Below, piece by piece: positions 52,969 to 61,589 of a stretch of DNA of 64,000 bases. The stretch lies in NCBI RefSeq assembly GCF_036002945.1, contig NZ_CP108529.1, positions 5,761,001 through 5,825,000 of the forward strand, given 5' to 3'. The notes below the pieces were generated by a model. That model had not been told where the DNA came from, made no database searches, and saw only the letters and a list, made by a program, of their open reading frames with translations. The number at the start of each line of letters is the position of its first letter. The stretch's first letter is position 1. This DNA is from Streptomyces sp. NBC_01224. Lineage in GTDB: Bacteria > Actinomycetota > Actinomycetes > Streptomycetales > Streptomycetaceae. The position numbers were made by a program, and so were the translations under genes.

Positions 52969-53911
52969 CGCGCTGACCGCGGACGTCCGCCCGGGACCGT
53001 CAGGCAGCCGGTCCGTCCTCGGGCGGCGGACGGGCTCGATCGCCGGCCCGCGCAGGCCCATCGAGGGCCCGGACCGGGGTGCGGGCGACCGCCGGATCCC
53101 CCGCTTCGTCTGGGCGCTGCCGCCCGTCGCCGTCCTCGCACTCGTCTTCCTCTACCCGCTGGCCCTCGTCGTTCAGCAGTCCGTCAGCCCGGACGAGGGC
53201 GGCACCTCGCTCGCCCCGTACGGTGACGTGTTCGCCTCCGAGTCGTTCCGCTCCGCGCTGACGACCACCGTGTGGCTGGCGGTCGGTTCGACAGTCGGAT
53301 GTCTGGTGCTGGGCTTCGTCCTGGCCATGGTCATCGCGTTCGTGCCGTTCCCCGGAGGCAGGGCGGTCGCCAAGTTCATCGACGTCTTCCTCTCCTTCCC
53401 GTCGTTCCTGATCACGCTCGCCCTGCTGTTCATCTACGGCAATGTCGGCATGGCCAACGGCCTGTGGACGGACGTCACCGGGGCATCGAACGGGCCCTTC
53501 GACTTCCTCACCACCCCGTGGGGCGTGCTGCTCGCCGAGGTCACGTACTTCACCCCGTTCGTGATGCGCCCGCTGCTCGCCGCGTTCTCGCAGCTCGACA
53601 CCGCGCAGTTGGAGGTGGCGTCCTCGCTGGGCGCCAAGCCGGCCCGGATCGTGCGGCAGGTGATCCTCCCCGAGGCGCTCCCCGCGCTCGCCGCGGGCGG
53701 CAGCCTCGTCCTCGTGATGTGTCTCAACGAGTTCGGCATCGTGCTGTTCACCGGCGCGAAAGGGGTCACGACCCTGCCGATGCTCGTCTACAGCAAGGCG
53801 ATCCTGGAGTCCGACTACCCGGCAGCCTGTGTCGTCGCCGTCGTCAACATCGCGATCTCCGTGGGTCTCTACAGCCTGTATCGGATGGTGAGCCGCCGTG
53901 TTGGTGCATAG
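52961..53911 (+). CDS. ABC transporter permease 1 (phosphonate cluster)
   Basis: 316 residues. A 45-residue basic N-terminal tail precedes 6 membrane spans. The binding-protein-dependent loop reads LEVASSLGAKPARIVRQVIL, PEALPALAAGG (EAA motif). ATG 52961 has GGAGGAGGGG upstream and overlaps the ATPase gene by 8 bases. Pairs with the next permease. Confidence 0.88.
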   Translation: MPSALTADVRPGPSGSRSVLGRRTGSIAGPRRPIEGPDRGAGDRRIPRFVWALPPVAVLALVFLYPLALVVQQSVSPDEGGTSLAPYGDVFASESFRSALTTTVWLAVGSTVGCLVLGFVLAMVIAFVPFPGGRAVAKFIDVFLSFPSFLITLALLFIYGNVGMANGLWTDVTGASNGPFDFLTTPWGVLLAEVTYFTPFVMRPLLAAFSQLDTAQLEVASSLGAKPARIVRQVILPEALPALAAGGSLVLVMCLNEFGIVLFTGAKGVTTLPMLVYSKAILESDYPAACVVAVVNIAISVGLYSLYRMVSRRVGA

Positions 53912-54695
53912 CCGTACGGGGAAGTGGGCCGCCTGGGCCGTGTTCTTCGTGCTCTTCGTCCCGCTGTTCGCGGTGCCGCTGCTGGTCATCCTCGCCGCGT
54001 CGTTCACCACCAACTGGTCCGGCGCCTTCCCCTCGGGCCCGACCACCGTGCACTACGCGGCCGCGACCGGCGGCGACTCCCTCCAGGCCCTGACCACCAG
54101 CCTGATCACCGCCGTCAGCGCCAGTCTGCTCGCGCTCACCGTCGGCACCTGGGCCGCGCTCGCCGCCGCCTCGCTGCGCAGGCGCGGCAGGGGGTTCCTC
54201 GACGCGCTGTTCATGCTGCCGGTCGCCGTGCCGTCGGTCGTCGTCGGCCTCGCCGTGCTCGTCGCGTTCAGCAAGCCGCCGATGCTGCTGAACGGGACGC
54301 GCTGGATCGTGATCCTGGCGCACACGATTCTTGTCACGGCGTTCGCCTATTCGTCGGTTTCGGCGGCAATAGTGCGTCTCGACCCGATGTACGAACAGGC
54401 GGCGGCCAGTCTCGGCGCCCGGCCCTCGTACATCCTGTGGCGCATCAAGCTGCCGCTCCTGCTGCCGGCCCTCACGGCGGCCGCAGGGCTCTGCTTCGCG
54501 CTGTCCATGGGTGAGTTGAGCGCCACGATGATGCTCTACCCGCCGGACTGGACACCGCTCCCGGTGCAGATCTTCGCGGCCACCGACCGTGGCTCGCTGT
54601 TCACCGGAGCGGCCGTCGCCGTGGTCCTGATGGGAACGACGCTGCTCGTGCTGCTCGGCGTCGCCCGAATCCGCACCAGGGCCTCGTACCGCTGA
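53898..54695 (+). CDS. ABC transporter permease 2 (phosphonate cluster)
   Basis: 265 residues with 6 membrane spans and an EAA loop YEQAAASLGARPSYILWRIK, LPLLLPALTAAAG. The hydrophobic start is VFFVLFVPLFAVPLLVILAA. It starts at GTG 53898, 14 bases inside the previous gene. It forms the second half of the channel. Confidence 0.88.
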   Translation: MLVHSRTGKWAAWAVFFVLFVPLFAVPLLVILAASFTTNWSGAFPSGPTTVHYAAATGGDSLQALTTSLITAVSASLLALTVGTWAALAAASLRRRGRGFLDALFMLPVAVPSVVVGLAVLVAFSKPPMLLNGTRWIVILAHTILVTAFAYSSVSAAIVRLDPMYEQAAASLGARPSYILWRIKLPLLLPALTAAAGLCFALSMGELSATMMLYPPDWTPLPVQIFAATDRGSLFTGAAVAVVLMGTTLLVLLGVARIRTRASYR

Positions 54696-54778
54696 TCCGT
54701 CGATCCGTGGATCGGCCGATACCCCCCCCGTACTGACTCCGGCCGGCTTCCGGCCGACATCCAGGAGATACGACTGCC

Positions 54779-55840
54779 ATGCGCAAGAACCACCTCAAGC
54801 CCATAGCCGCCGTCACCGGCTGCGTCGCCCTCGCCGCCACCCTCTCCGCCTGTGGCGGCTCGTCGGCCGCCTCCGACGAGAAGGTCGTCACCGTCTACAG
54901 CGCGGACGGCCTCAAGGGCGAGAACGGCGACGGCTGGTACGACAAGGTCTTCAAGGACTTCGAGAAGAAGACCGGCATCAAGGTCAAGTACGTGGAGGGC
55001 GGCTCCGGCGAGATGGTGCAGCGCGCCGTCCGCGAGAAGTCCAACACCCAGGCCGATGTGCTGGTCACCCTGCCGCCGTTCATCCAGCAGGCCGACACCA
55101 AGGGCCTCCTGACGGCGTACGCACCGGCCGGCTCCGACAAGGTCGACGGCGCCGACAAGGCGTCCGACTCCAAGTGGACCTCCGTCGTCAACAACTACTT
55201 CGGCTTCATCCACAACAAGAAGGAGCTGAAGTCGGCACCCACCACCTGGGAGGAACTGCTCGACGGAAAGTTCAAGAACAAGATCCAGTACTCCACCCCC
55301 GGAGTCGCCGGCGACGGCACGGCCGTACTGATCAAGGCCATGCACGACTTCGGCGGCAAGGAGCAGGCGATGGAGTACCTGAAGAAGCTCCAGGCAAACA
55401 ACGTCGGCCCGTCCGCCTCCACCGGCAAGCTCGCTCCCAAGGTCGACAAGGGCGAACTGCTCGCTGCCAACGGAGATGTCCAGATGAACTACGCACAGTC
55501 CAAGGACATGCCGAACCTCGGCATCTGGTTCCCCGCGAAGGAGGGCGGCAAGCCCACCACCTTCGCCCTGCCGTACGCGGCCGGCCTGGTCGACAAGGCC
55601 CCGCACAGCGCCAACGGCAAGAAGCTGCTCGACTTCATGCTCTCCGAGCAGGCCCAGAAGGACGTCAGCGCGGTCGGCGGCGGCTTCTCGGCCCGCACGG
55701 ACGTCGAGGCCACCGACGCCAACGCCATCGAGCTCGCCAAGCTGATGGACGGCGTGGAGATCTTCCAGCCCGACTGGTCGGACATCGGAACCAACCTGGA
55801 CACGTACGTAGAGGCCTGGAAGTCCGCCACCGGCAGCTGA
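54779..55840 (+). CDS. 2-aminoethylphosphonate ABC substrate-binding lipoprotein
   Basis: 353 residues. A lipobox signal (AALAATLSACGG, Cys at the processing site) leads a periplasmic-type binding protein: VVTVYSADGLKGENGDGWYD, FKDFEKKTGIKVKYVEGGSG, VLVTLPPFIQQADTKGLL, and YSTPGVAGDGTAVLIKAMH. The pattern fits the PhnS-like family of AEP transporters. Together with the ATPase and permeases it brings in AEP for the oxidase and hydrolase. Confidence 0.85.
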   Translation: MRKNHLKPIAAVTGCVALAATLSACGGSSAASDEKVVTVYSADGLKGENGDGWYDKVFKDFEKKTGIKVKYVEGGSGEMVQRAVREKSNTQADVLVTLPPFIQQADTKGLLTAYAPAGSDKVDGADKASDSKWTSVVNNYFGFIHNKKELKSAPTTWEELLDGKFKNKIQYSTPGVAGDGTAVLIKAMHDFGGKEQAMEYLKKLQANNVGPSASTGKLAPKVDKGELLAANGDVQMNYAQSKDMPNLGIWFPAKEGGKPTTFALPYAAGLVDKAPHSANGKKLLDFMLSEQAQKDVSAVGGGFSARTDVEATDANAIELAKLMDGVEIFQPDWSDIGTNLDTYVEAWKSATGS

Positions 55841-55898
55841 CCGCCGGCCGGCGATTCACCTTGAGGAAAAGGGACTTCGGCGGATCATCGCGCAAAGG

Positions 55899-55913
55899 TA
55901 ACGGGTCTGGACC
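55899..55913. promoter_or_regulatory. GntR operator copy 2
   Basis: TAACGGGTCTGGACC, upstream of the HAD-IIA hydrolase gene. It shares 13 of 15 bases with the site at 49961-49975, so the GntR protein should also control this gene. Confidence 0.55.
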
Positions 55914-56088
55914 GTCCTGGAGGCGGAACCGGGCGACCATGCGCCGATGACCCGGCACCGGGTGATTGGGTACCGGGCGTTCCGGCCGTATCGGCTGGTT
56001 GAACGGACGGCCTAAAATTGGGGATGTCGGCGCTGCACAACGCGGTGCCGCCGGCGTCCCCGCACACGGCGTACGGCAGGAGTCCCAC

Positions 56089-56877
56089 ATGGCAGAGCGC
56101 AAGCCGATCTCATCCTGGCTCACCGACATGGACGGAGTCCTGATCCACGAGGGGACGCCGATCCCCGGAGCGGATGCCTTCATCAAGCGGTTGCGGGACT
56201 CGGGGCTGCCCTTCCTGGTTCTCACGAACAACTCGATCTACACGGCTCGCGACCTCCACGCCCGCCTGGACCGCATGGGTCTGGACGTGCCCGTGGAGAA
56301 CATCTGGACCTCTGCCCTGGCCACCGCCCAGTTCCTGGACGACCAGCGGCCCGGCGGCACGGCGTACGTCATCGGAGAGGCCGGGCTCACCACCGCCCTG
56401 CACGACATCGGCTACGTCCTCACCGACCACGAGCCGGACTACGTGGTCCTCGGAGAGACCCGTACATATAGCTTCGAGGCGCTCACCAAGGCGATAAGGC
56501 TGATCAACGGCGGCGCCCGCTTCATCTGCACCAACCCGGACGAGACCGGCCCGTCCGCCGAGGGCCCGCTGCCCGCCACCGGGTCCGTCGCCGCCCTCAT
56601 CACCAAGGCCACCGGCAAGGCCCCGTATTTCGCGGGCAAGCCCAACCCGCTGATGATGCGCACCGGACTCAACGCGATCGGCGCCCACTCCGAGTCCAGC
56701 GCCATGATCGGCGACCGGATGGATACCGATGTGCTGGCCGGCCTGGAGGCGGGGATGCAGACGTTCCTGGTCCTCACCGGTCTCACCACAATGGCGGATA
56801 TCGACAGGTACCCCTTCCGGCCGTCCACGGTCGTCGATTCCATCGCCGATCTGGTCGACCTCGTCGACGTGAGCTGA
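56089..56877 (+). CDS. HAD-IIA phosphatase (NagD-like)
   Basis: 262 residues. HAD landmarks: WLTDMDGVLIHEGTPIPG (nucleophile Asp and acid/base Asp), FLVLTNNS (motif II), and the C-terminal MIGDRMDTDVLAGLEAGMQT (motif IV). The cap between motifs II and III is of the IIA (NagD/PLP phosphatase) type, with TRTYSFEALTKAIRLINGGA. It dephosphorylates a small phosphate ester. The start ATG 56089 follows AGGAG. The GntR operator upstream links it to the phosphonate regulon. Confidence 0.85.
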   Translation: MAERKPISSWLTDMDGVLIHEGTPIPGADAFIKRLRDSGLPFLVLTNNSIYTARDLHARLDRMGLDVPVENIWTSALATAQFLDDQRPGGTAYVIGEAGLTTALHDIGYVLTDHEPDYVVLGETRTYSFEALTKAIRLINGGARFICTNPDETGPSAEGPLPATGSVAALITKATGKAPYFAGKPNPLMMRTGLNAIGAHSESSAMIGDRMDTDVLAGLEAGMQTFLVLTGLTTMADIDRYPFRPSTVVDSIADLVDLVDVS

Positions 56878-56984
56878 GCCCGGCGGGGCACCGGCCCGAG
56901 GGGGCGGGGGAAAACGTTCCGATGGGGCCTTGCCTGCCCGCCCCGCCCCCCGTGCTCCTGCGGATGCGAAAAGCCGGAGCAGGC

Positions 56985-57009
56985 GTGAACCTTCCCTAAG
57001 GAGGTTCAC
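56985..57009 (+). promoter_or_regulatory. hairpin covering the ribosome-binding site of the next gene
   Basis: GTGAACCTTCC pairs with GGAGGTTCAC (one bulged T) with a 4-base CTAA loop. The right arm includes the AGGAGG ribosome site, so translation of the gene at 57011 requires melting of the hairpin. Confidence 0.6.
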
Positions 57010-57010
57010 G

Positions 57011-57571
57011 ATGCGTTCGATATCCCTCACGTTCTGTGCCGTCGCGGCCGTCGCGGCGATCCTGGTGCCGGCTTCCGCCGCACTGGCCGAATCCGGGTCC
57101 GGCCAGACGGGCTCGGACTCCCGCGCCACACTCTCGGTGACCCCGCCCTCCGCCGCCCCGGGCGGCGACGTGGCCCTCAGGCTGGACGCCTGCGGGGGCA
57201 AGGAGGCCAGGGGCACTTCCGATGCCTTCGTCTCGGAGGCGCGCTTCTCGCCCGCCGCGGACGGGGGCCTCTTCGCGCAGGCCCGGATCAGCTCGGACGC
57301 CTCCCCGGGCGACCACGACATCCAGATCGTCTGTACGGACGACAAAGGCACCAAGACATCCGGCAGGGTCACCGTCATCGACCGCGACCGGGCCACGCCC
57401 CTCGCGCCGGTCAGCGCGGGAGGCGGCGGCACCGCCGTCCTCACCGACAAACAAGCCCATCAGGACGGCCCCGGCGCCGTGCATGTGGTGATCGGCCTGG
57501 CCCTGGCCGCCGTCGCGGCCGCCGCCGTGGGATTCCGCAGCGTGCGCCGTCGCCGCCCGGCCGAGGACTGA
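57011..57571 (+). CDS. membrane-anchored secreted protein, probable class F sortase partner
   Basis: 186 residues. A signal peptide (SISLTFCAVAAVAAILVPAS, then SAALA) precedes a beta-rich domain (RATLSVTPPSAAPGGDVALR) with one Cys pair and a C-terminal membrane anchor (VIGLALAAVAAAAVGF, then RSVRRRRPAED). There is no LPxTG-like motif, so it is probably held by the membrane helix. The AGGAGG site lies inside a hairpin. The class F sortase starts 2 bases after its stop, so the two are cotranscribed. Confidence 0.7.
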   Translation: MRSISLTFCAVAAVAAILVPASAALAESGSGQTGSDSRATLSVTPPSAAPGGDVALRLDACGGKEARGTSDAFVSEARFSPAADGGLFAQARISSDASPGDHDIQIVCTDDKGTKTSGRVTVIDRDRATPLAPVSAGGGGTAVLTDKQAHQDGPGAVHVVIGLALAAVAAAAVGFRSVRRRRPAED

Positions 57572-57572
57572 C

Positions 57573-58256
57573 GTGTCCGCCCCCGACCGCCCCGAGGGTC
57601 GCGGTCGGCTGCTCACCGGAGTGGCCTGGGCCGTCCTGCTGATGGGCCTGTGGCTCTGGGGCCGCGACATCGCCGACGGCTCCGGCGCCAGCTCCGCCCC
57701 GACCACCGGCGACATCGCCGCGGTCGGGCGCCCGCTCGGCGTCCCGCTGCCACCGCCGCACGACCCGATCGAGGGCGCCGCGCCGGAGCGGGTCGAGGTC
57801 CCGTCGATCGGCATCAAGGCGCCCGTGGTCGCCCGCGGCCTGGACAAGGACGGGGCGATCGAACCACCGCCGTTCGACACGCCCCACACCGTCGGCTGGT
57901 ACGGCAACGGCACCGAGCCCGGTGCGAAGGGCGCCGCCCTCTTCGTCGGCCACGTCGACACCGAGACCCAACCGGCTGTCTTCTACGGGCTCAGCGCGGC
58001 CCGCCCCGGCGCCAAGGTCGAGGTGACCCGCGCGGACGGCAGGGTCGCCGAATTCACCATCGACGACGTCCAGGTCTTCACCCGGGAACGCTTCAACGCC
58101 GACAAGGCGTACGGCCCCCACAGGATCGGCCGCGCGGAACTCCGCCTGATCACCTGCGGCGGCACCTACGACCGGGCGTCGCGCTCGTACGACGCGAATG
58201 TGGTCGTCTCGGCCTACCTGACCGGCGAGAAGTCCGCGGGGAGCGGCAGCGACTGA
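57573..58256 (+). CDS. class F sortase
   Basis: 227 residues with an N-terminal anchor (LTGVAWAVLLMGLWLWGRDI), then the sortase core: VEVPSIGIKAPVVARGLDKD, YGNGTEPGAKGAALFVGHVD (catalytic His), and RLITCGGTYDRASRSYDANV (catalytic Cys and Arg). LITCGG instead of TLTTC and the short linker place it in class F. It attaches or processes surface proteins; its partner is the preceding membrane protein. The GTG start follows the stop of that gene by one base. Confidence 0.87.
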   Translation: MSAPDRPEGRGRLLTGVAWAVLLMGLWLWGRDIADGSGASSAPTTGDIAAVGRPLGVPLPPPHDPIEGAAPERVEVPSIGIKAPVVARGLDKDGAIEPPPFDTPHTVGWYGNGTEPGAKGAALFVGHVDTETQPAVFYGLSAARPGAKVEVTRADGRVAEFTIDDVQVFTRERFNADKAYGPHRIGRAELRLITCGGTYDRASRSYDANVVVSAYLTGEKSAGSGSD

Positions 58257-58540
58257 CGACGCCGGTATCCGGCCCGGCCGACAGCCCTCTTCCCCCGGGG
58301 CGCCGGCCGGGCCGGTCCTCGACCGCGGCGGGCGGGTGCGGGAGTAGCCGGCGCCGACACGGGAGGCCAGGGGGCGGACCGTGCCCGACACTCCAGGGCG
58401 GCGAACCGCCTGGGCCCAGAGATGTTCTGACGCACCGTCGGTAATCGGTCACTCTCGGCTTCCGGGTGAACGGACAGAAGCCCTGTGCCAGGATGAAGGG
58501 GACGCGGCAGTGCACCGCCGTCGCACCCGAGGGGGAGTGG

Positions 58541-59605
58541 ATGTACGGCAGTTACGACGGCCGGCCGGGCATGAGGCGAGCGGGTGCGGTGGCCGTGGCC
58601 GGGGCCGTTCTGCTGCTCGCGGGATGTTCCTCCTCGTCCGGCTCCGGCGGTGCGGGCCCGTCCGGCTCGTCCCCCGGTTCGGGCGGCGCGGGCAAGAGTG
58701 CCGGTGCCATCGGTCAGCGACCCCGGGGCAGCGACCCGTACTGGGTCAACCCGGACGGGAACGCGGCCAGGCAGGTCGCCGCTTACACGAAGGACGGCGA
58801 CGGGGAGAACGCCGGTCTGATCGAGAAGATCGCGCGGCAGCCCGTCGGCGAGTGGATCGGTCCGCACGATCCGGAGGCCGAGGCGAAGGGCTTCACGGAG
58901 GCGGCCGAGAAGGCCGACCGGGAAGCGCTGCTGGTCCTCTACAACATCCCGCACCGCGACTGCGGGCAGTTCTCCAAGGGCGGCGCCGCCGACGGCCATG
59001 CGTACCGGGTCTGGCTGGAGGGCGTCGCCAAGGGCATCGGTGACCGGCGCGCCACGGTGATCCTGGAGCCGGACGCGCTGCTGCACATGGTCGACGGGTG
59101 CACGCCACAGGAGTTCCACGAGGAGCGGTACGACCTGCTGAAGGGGGCCGTCGAGCGGCTCAAGCAGCAGCCGGACACCCGCGTCTACATGGACGCCGGC
59201 AATGCCGGCTGGCGCACCCCCGACACGCTTTTCCGGCCGCTCCGGCGGGCGGGCATCGAAGCGGCCGACGGATTCGCCGTCAACGTCTCCAACTTCCAGA
59301 CCACGGCGGCCAGTACGGAATTCGGCAAGCAGCTCTCGGCGAAGATCGGCGACAAGTCGTTCGTCATCGATACCAGCCGCAACGGCAACGGCCCGTACAG
59401 CGGGGGCGCGCCCGAGGAGAACTGGTGCAACCCGCCCGGCCGCGCGCTCGGCGAGACGCCGACGACCGACACGGGTGACGAACTGGTCGACGCATACCTC
59501 TGGGTCAAGCGGCCCGGCGAGTCCGACGGTGACTGCAAGGGCGGCCCGAAGGCGGGCGATTGGTGGCCCGAGTACGCGCTGGGGCTGGCCCGGGCGACGA
59601 AATAG
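58541..59605 (+). CDS. cslZ: GH6-family glycoside hydrolase lipoprotein (CslZ-like endoglucanase)
   Basis: 354 residues. The lipobox AVLLLAGCSSSS marks a lipoprotein; a Gly/Ser-rich linker follows. The catalytic region shows GH6 signs: LLVLYNIPHRDCGQFSKGGA (catalytic Asp candidates), RRATVILEPDALLHMVDG, VYMDAGNAGWRTPDTLFRP, NVSNFQTTAAS and FVIDTSRNGNGPYS. GH6 enzymes hydrolyse beta-1,4-glucan by inversion. In S. coelicolor and S. lividans such a gene (cslZ) lies with cslA and glxA. Here it converges on glxA. The ATG 58541 has GGGGGAG upstream. Confidence 0.85.
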   Translation: MYGSYDGRPGMRRAGAVAVAGAVLLLAGCSSSSGSGGAGPSGSSPGSGGAGKSAGAIGQRPRGSDPYWVNPDGNAARQVAAYTKDGDGENAGLIEKIARQPVGEWIGPHDPEAEAKGFTEAAEKADREALLVLYNIPHRDCGQFSKGGAADGHAYRVWLEGVAKGIGDRRATVILEPDALLHMVDGCTPQEFHEERYDLLKGAVERLKQQPDTRVYMDAGNAGWRTPDTLFRPLRRAGIEAADGFAVNVSNFQTTAASTEFGKQLSAKIGDKSFVIDTSRNGNGPYSGGAPEENWCNPPGRALGETPTTDTGDELVDAYLWVKRPGESDGDCKGGPKAGDWWPEYALGLARATK

Positions 59606-59655
59606 GGTGCGGGGCGCCCCGAATCACCGGACGCCCTGCCCCGGGGACCCGCACC
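59606..59655. terminator. convergent terminator between cslZ and glxA
   Basis: GGTGCGGG (59606-59613) pairs with CCCGCACC (59648-59655), with inner GC-rich pairing. It separates the convergent genes. Confidence 0.6.
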
Positions 59656-61589
59656 TACGGCACCTCGACCCACATCCCCTCGGACGGCGTCCCCCTGTCG
59701 TCCGTCACGAACAGCATGTACCACCCCGACGGCACCAACGCCCGGTTCCCCGGCACCGTCACCGTGATCCCGCCCGCCGTCCTCTTCAGGCCCAGGGCCA
59801 CCGACCGCTGGTCGGTGTCCGTGACATGGGTGACCGCACTCGGCCGCATCAGCTTCGCCGAGGTGATCGTCGCCCCGTGCGCCGTCGTGAACCTGCCCGT
59901 ACCGCCGCGTCGGATGCTGTGCGGCCCGGCCGTCAGCTCGGGGCGCGAACCGCGGTACAGATACGGCGGCGTGTAGATCTCGATGCGCTGCTCGAAGACG
60001 CCCGGCCGGGTGTTCGCCCGGTCCGCGTAGAGCGAGTCCGAGCCGAAGACCACGACCCGGCCGTCGGGGAGGAGTACGGACCCCGAGTGGTAGTTGCGGC
60101 CCACCGCCGGGTCGGCGACCCGCTTGTACGTGTCCGTCCTCGGGTCGTACAGCCGGGCCTGCAGCACATTGGATCCGCCGCGCCCGCGGTAGTCGTTGGA
60201 GCCGCCGGTGACCAGCAGCGAGTCGTCGGGGAGGAGGGAGGCGCTCGGATAACGGGTGCCTTCCTCCAGCGAGGCGCCGTCCCGGAACCTCGGGGCGGGG
60301 TCCTTCAGGTCGACCAGACGTGACTTCGCGCTCGACCTGTCGGACTCGCCGACCCCGCCACCGCCGATGACCATGAACTTCTCGTCCTGGGCCGGGGGCA
60401 GCCGTACCGTCGCCGAGGTCTCCATCTCGTCGGCGTCGCTCAGGCCGGGGATCTTCCTGAAACTGTTTGTCGCCAGGTCCCAGATGCCGGGCTCGCGGCC
60501 GACATCGGCGGGGCCGTATCCGGCGTTCGACCCGGAGTAGAAGAGCTTCCCGTCGTTCAGCAGGAAGACCGCTGGGTATGTGGGGAACCTCCGGACGATG
60601 CCGGTGTACTGCCATTTCCTGGTCTTCGGGTCGTAGATCTCGTCCTTGCCGGGGACGATCTGCCCGATCTCGTCCAGCCCGGAGAGGGCGAGGACCCTGC
60701 CGTCCCGGAGGGTGGTCAGCGTCGGGTACCAGCGTGCCTCGTTCATCGGGTCGACGGTGATGTACTTCTCCGACACCGGGTCGAACTCGAAGGCTTCCCG
60801 GATGCCCTGGAAGTCCTTCTTGTCGAGGGCGAGCTTCTGCGCGATTCCGTATACGTTCCGCGCGTCGGAGCCGGTCAGGCCCGCGATCCGGTAGTTGTCC
60901 TCGGTGCCCGTTCCGTACTCCTCACCGGATTTCTGTGCCTCGACATAGATCCGGCCGAGTCCGGCGTCGTTGCGCAGGAACGCGCCGGTCCTCCTGTCGA
61001 AGACCTTGGTAGCCCTCTCGACCAGCACCGGATCCTTGGAGACGAACGTCCTGCCGTTCGCACTGCCCGTGAACCGGGTGCCCGCGGGCAGGGTGATCGG
61101 CTTGTCCGGGTCCTCGTTGTGGACGATCATCAGGCCGCCGGCCTTGGTGACATCGCCCTTGAGCTTCTCGTAACGCCTGGTGCCGCCGGCTATGAGCAGC
61201 TTGCCGTCGGGCAGCTGGGTGTGACCCGAGCAGAACATGTCCTCGGGCGTGGGGATGTTCTTGAACTCATCGGTCTTCGGGTCCCACAGCACCGACCGGA
61301 AGCTCTTCGCGTCGAAGTTCTTCCGGTTGTTGCCGGAGCCCGCGACGAGCAGCACTTTGCCGGTGTGCAGCAGTGCCGCGTGGATCGTATTGATCCGGTA
61401 CCCGGAAGGGATGTCCAGGAAGTCCCAGTGGCCGTTCGCGGCCTTGTAGTCCGGCTTGTTGATCTTGTACTCGTGGTAGCGCTCGCTGCTGAAGCGGTAC
61501 ACCCACGGCCCGTTCGCTCCCGAGAGTGCCAGAACCACCGCCGTACTGATCGCCATGCGGCGGGTACGGAGGCTCGGACGGTACTTCAT
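59655..61589 (-). CDS. glxA: copper-radical (galactose) oxidase GlxA
   Basis: 644 residues. A membrane-type N-terminal segment (MAISTAVVLALSGANG) leads to a kelch-like beta-propeller: INTIHAALLHTGKVLLVAGS, EDMFCSGHTQLPDGK (Cys120, the thioether-forming Cys of the Tyr-Cys radical), DPMNEARWYPTLTTLRDGRV (copper-ligand Tyr region), GRNYHSGSVLLPDGRVVVFG (His ligands), and VPSGWYMLFVTDDRG at the end. GlxA oxidises glycan ends for the hyphal-tip glucan made by CslA and is required for morphological development in S. lividans. ATG 61589 overlaps the cslA stop by ATGA, so the two are coupled. Confidence 0.93.
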   Translation of the reverse strand: MKYRPSLRTRRMAISTAVVLALSGANGPWVYRFSSERYHEYKINKPDYKAANGHWDFLDIPSGYRINTIHAALLHTGKVLLVAGSGNNRKNFDAKSFRSVLWDPKTDEFKNIPTPEDMFCSGHTQLPDGKLLIAGGTRRYEKLKGDVTKAGGLMIVHNEDPDKPITLPAGTRFTGSANGRTFVSKDPVLVERATKVFDRRTGAFLRNDAGLGRIYVEAQKSGEEYGTGTEDNYRIAGLTGSDARNVYGIAQKLALDKKDFQGIREAFEFDPVSEKYITVDPMNEARWYPTLTTLRDGRVLALSGLDEIGQIVPGKDEIYDPKTRKWQYTGIVRRFPTYPAVFLLNDGKLFYSGSNAGYGPADVGREPGIWDLATNSFRKIPGLSDADEMETSATVRLPPAQDEKFMVIGGGGVGESDRSSAKSRLVDLKDPAPRFRDGASLEEGTRYPSASLLPDDSLLVTGGSNDYRGRGGSNVLQARLYDPRTDTYKRVADPAVGRNYHSGSVLLPDGRVVVFGSDSLYADRANTRPGVFEQRIEIYTPPYLYRGSRPELTAGPHSIRRGGTGRFTTAHGATITSAKLMRPSAVTHVTDTDQRSVALGLKRTAGGITVTVPGNRALVPSGWYMLFVTDDRGTPSEGMWVEVP

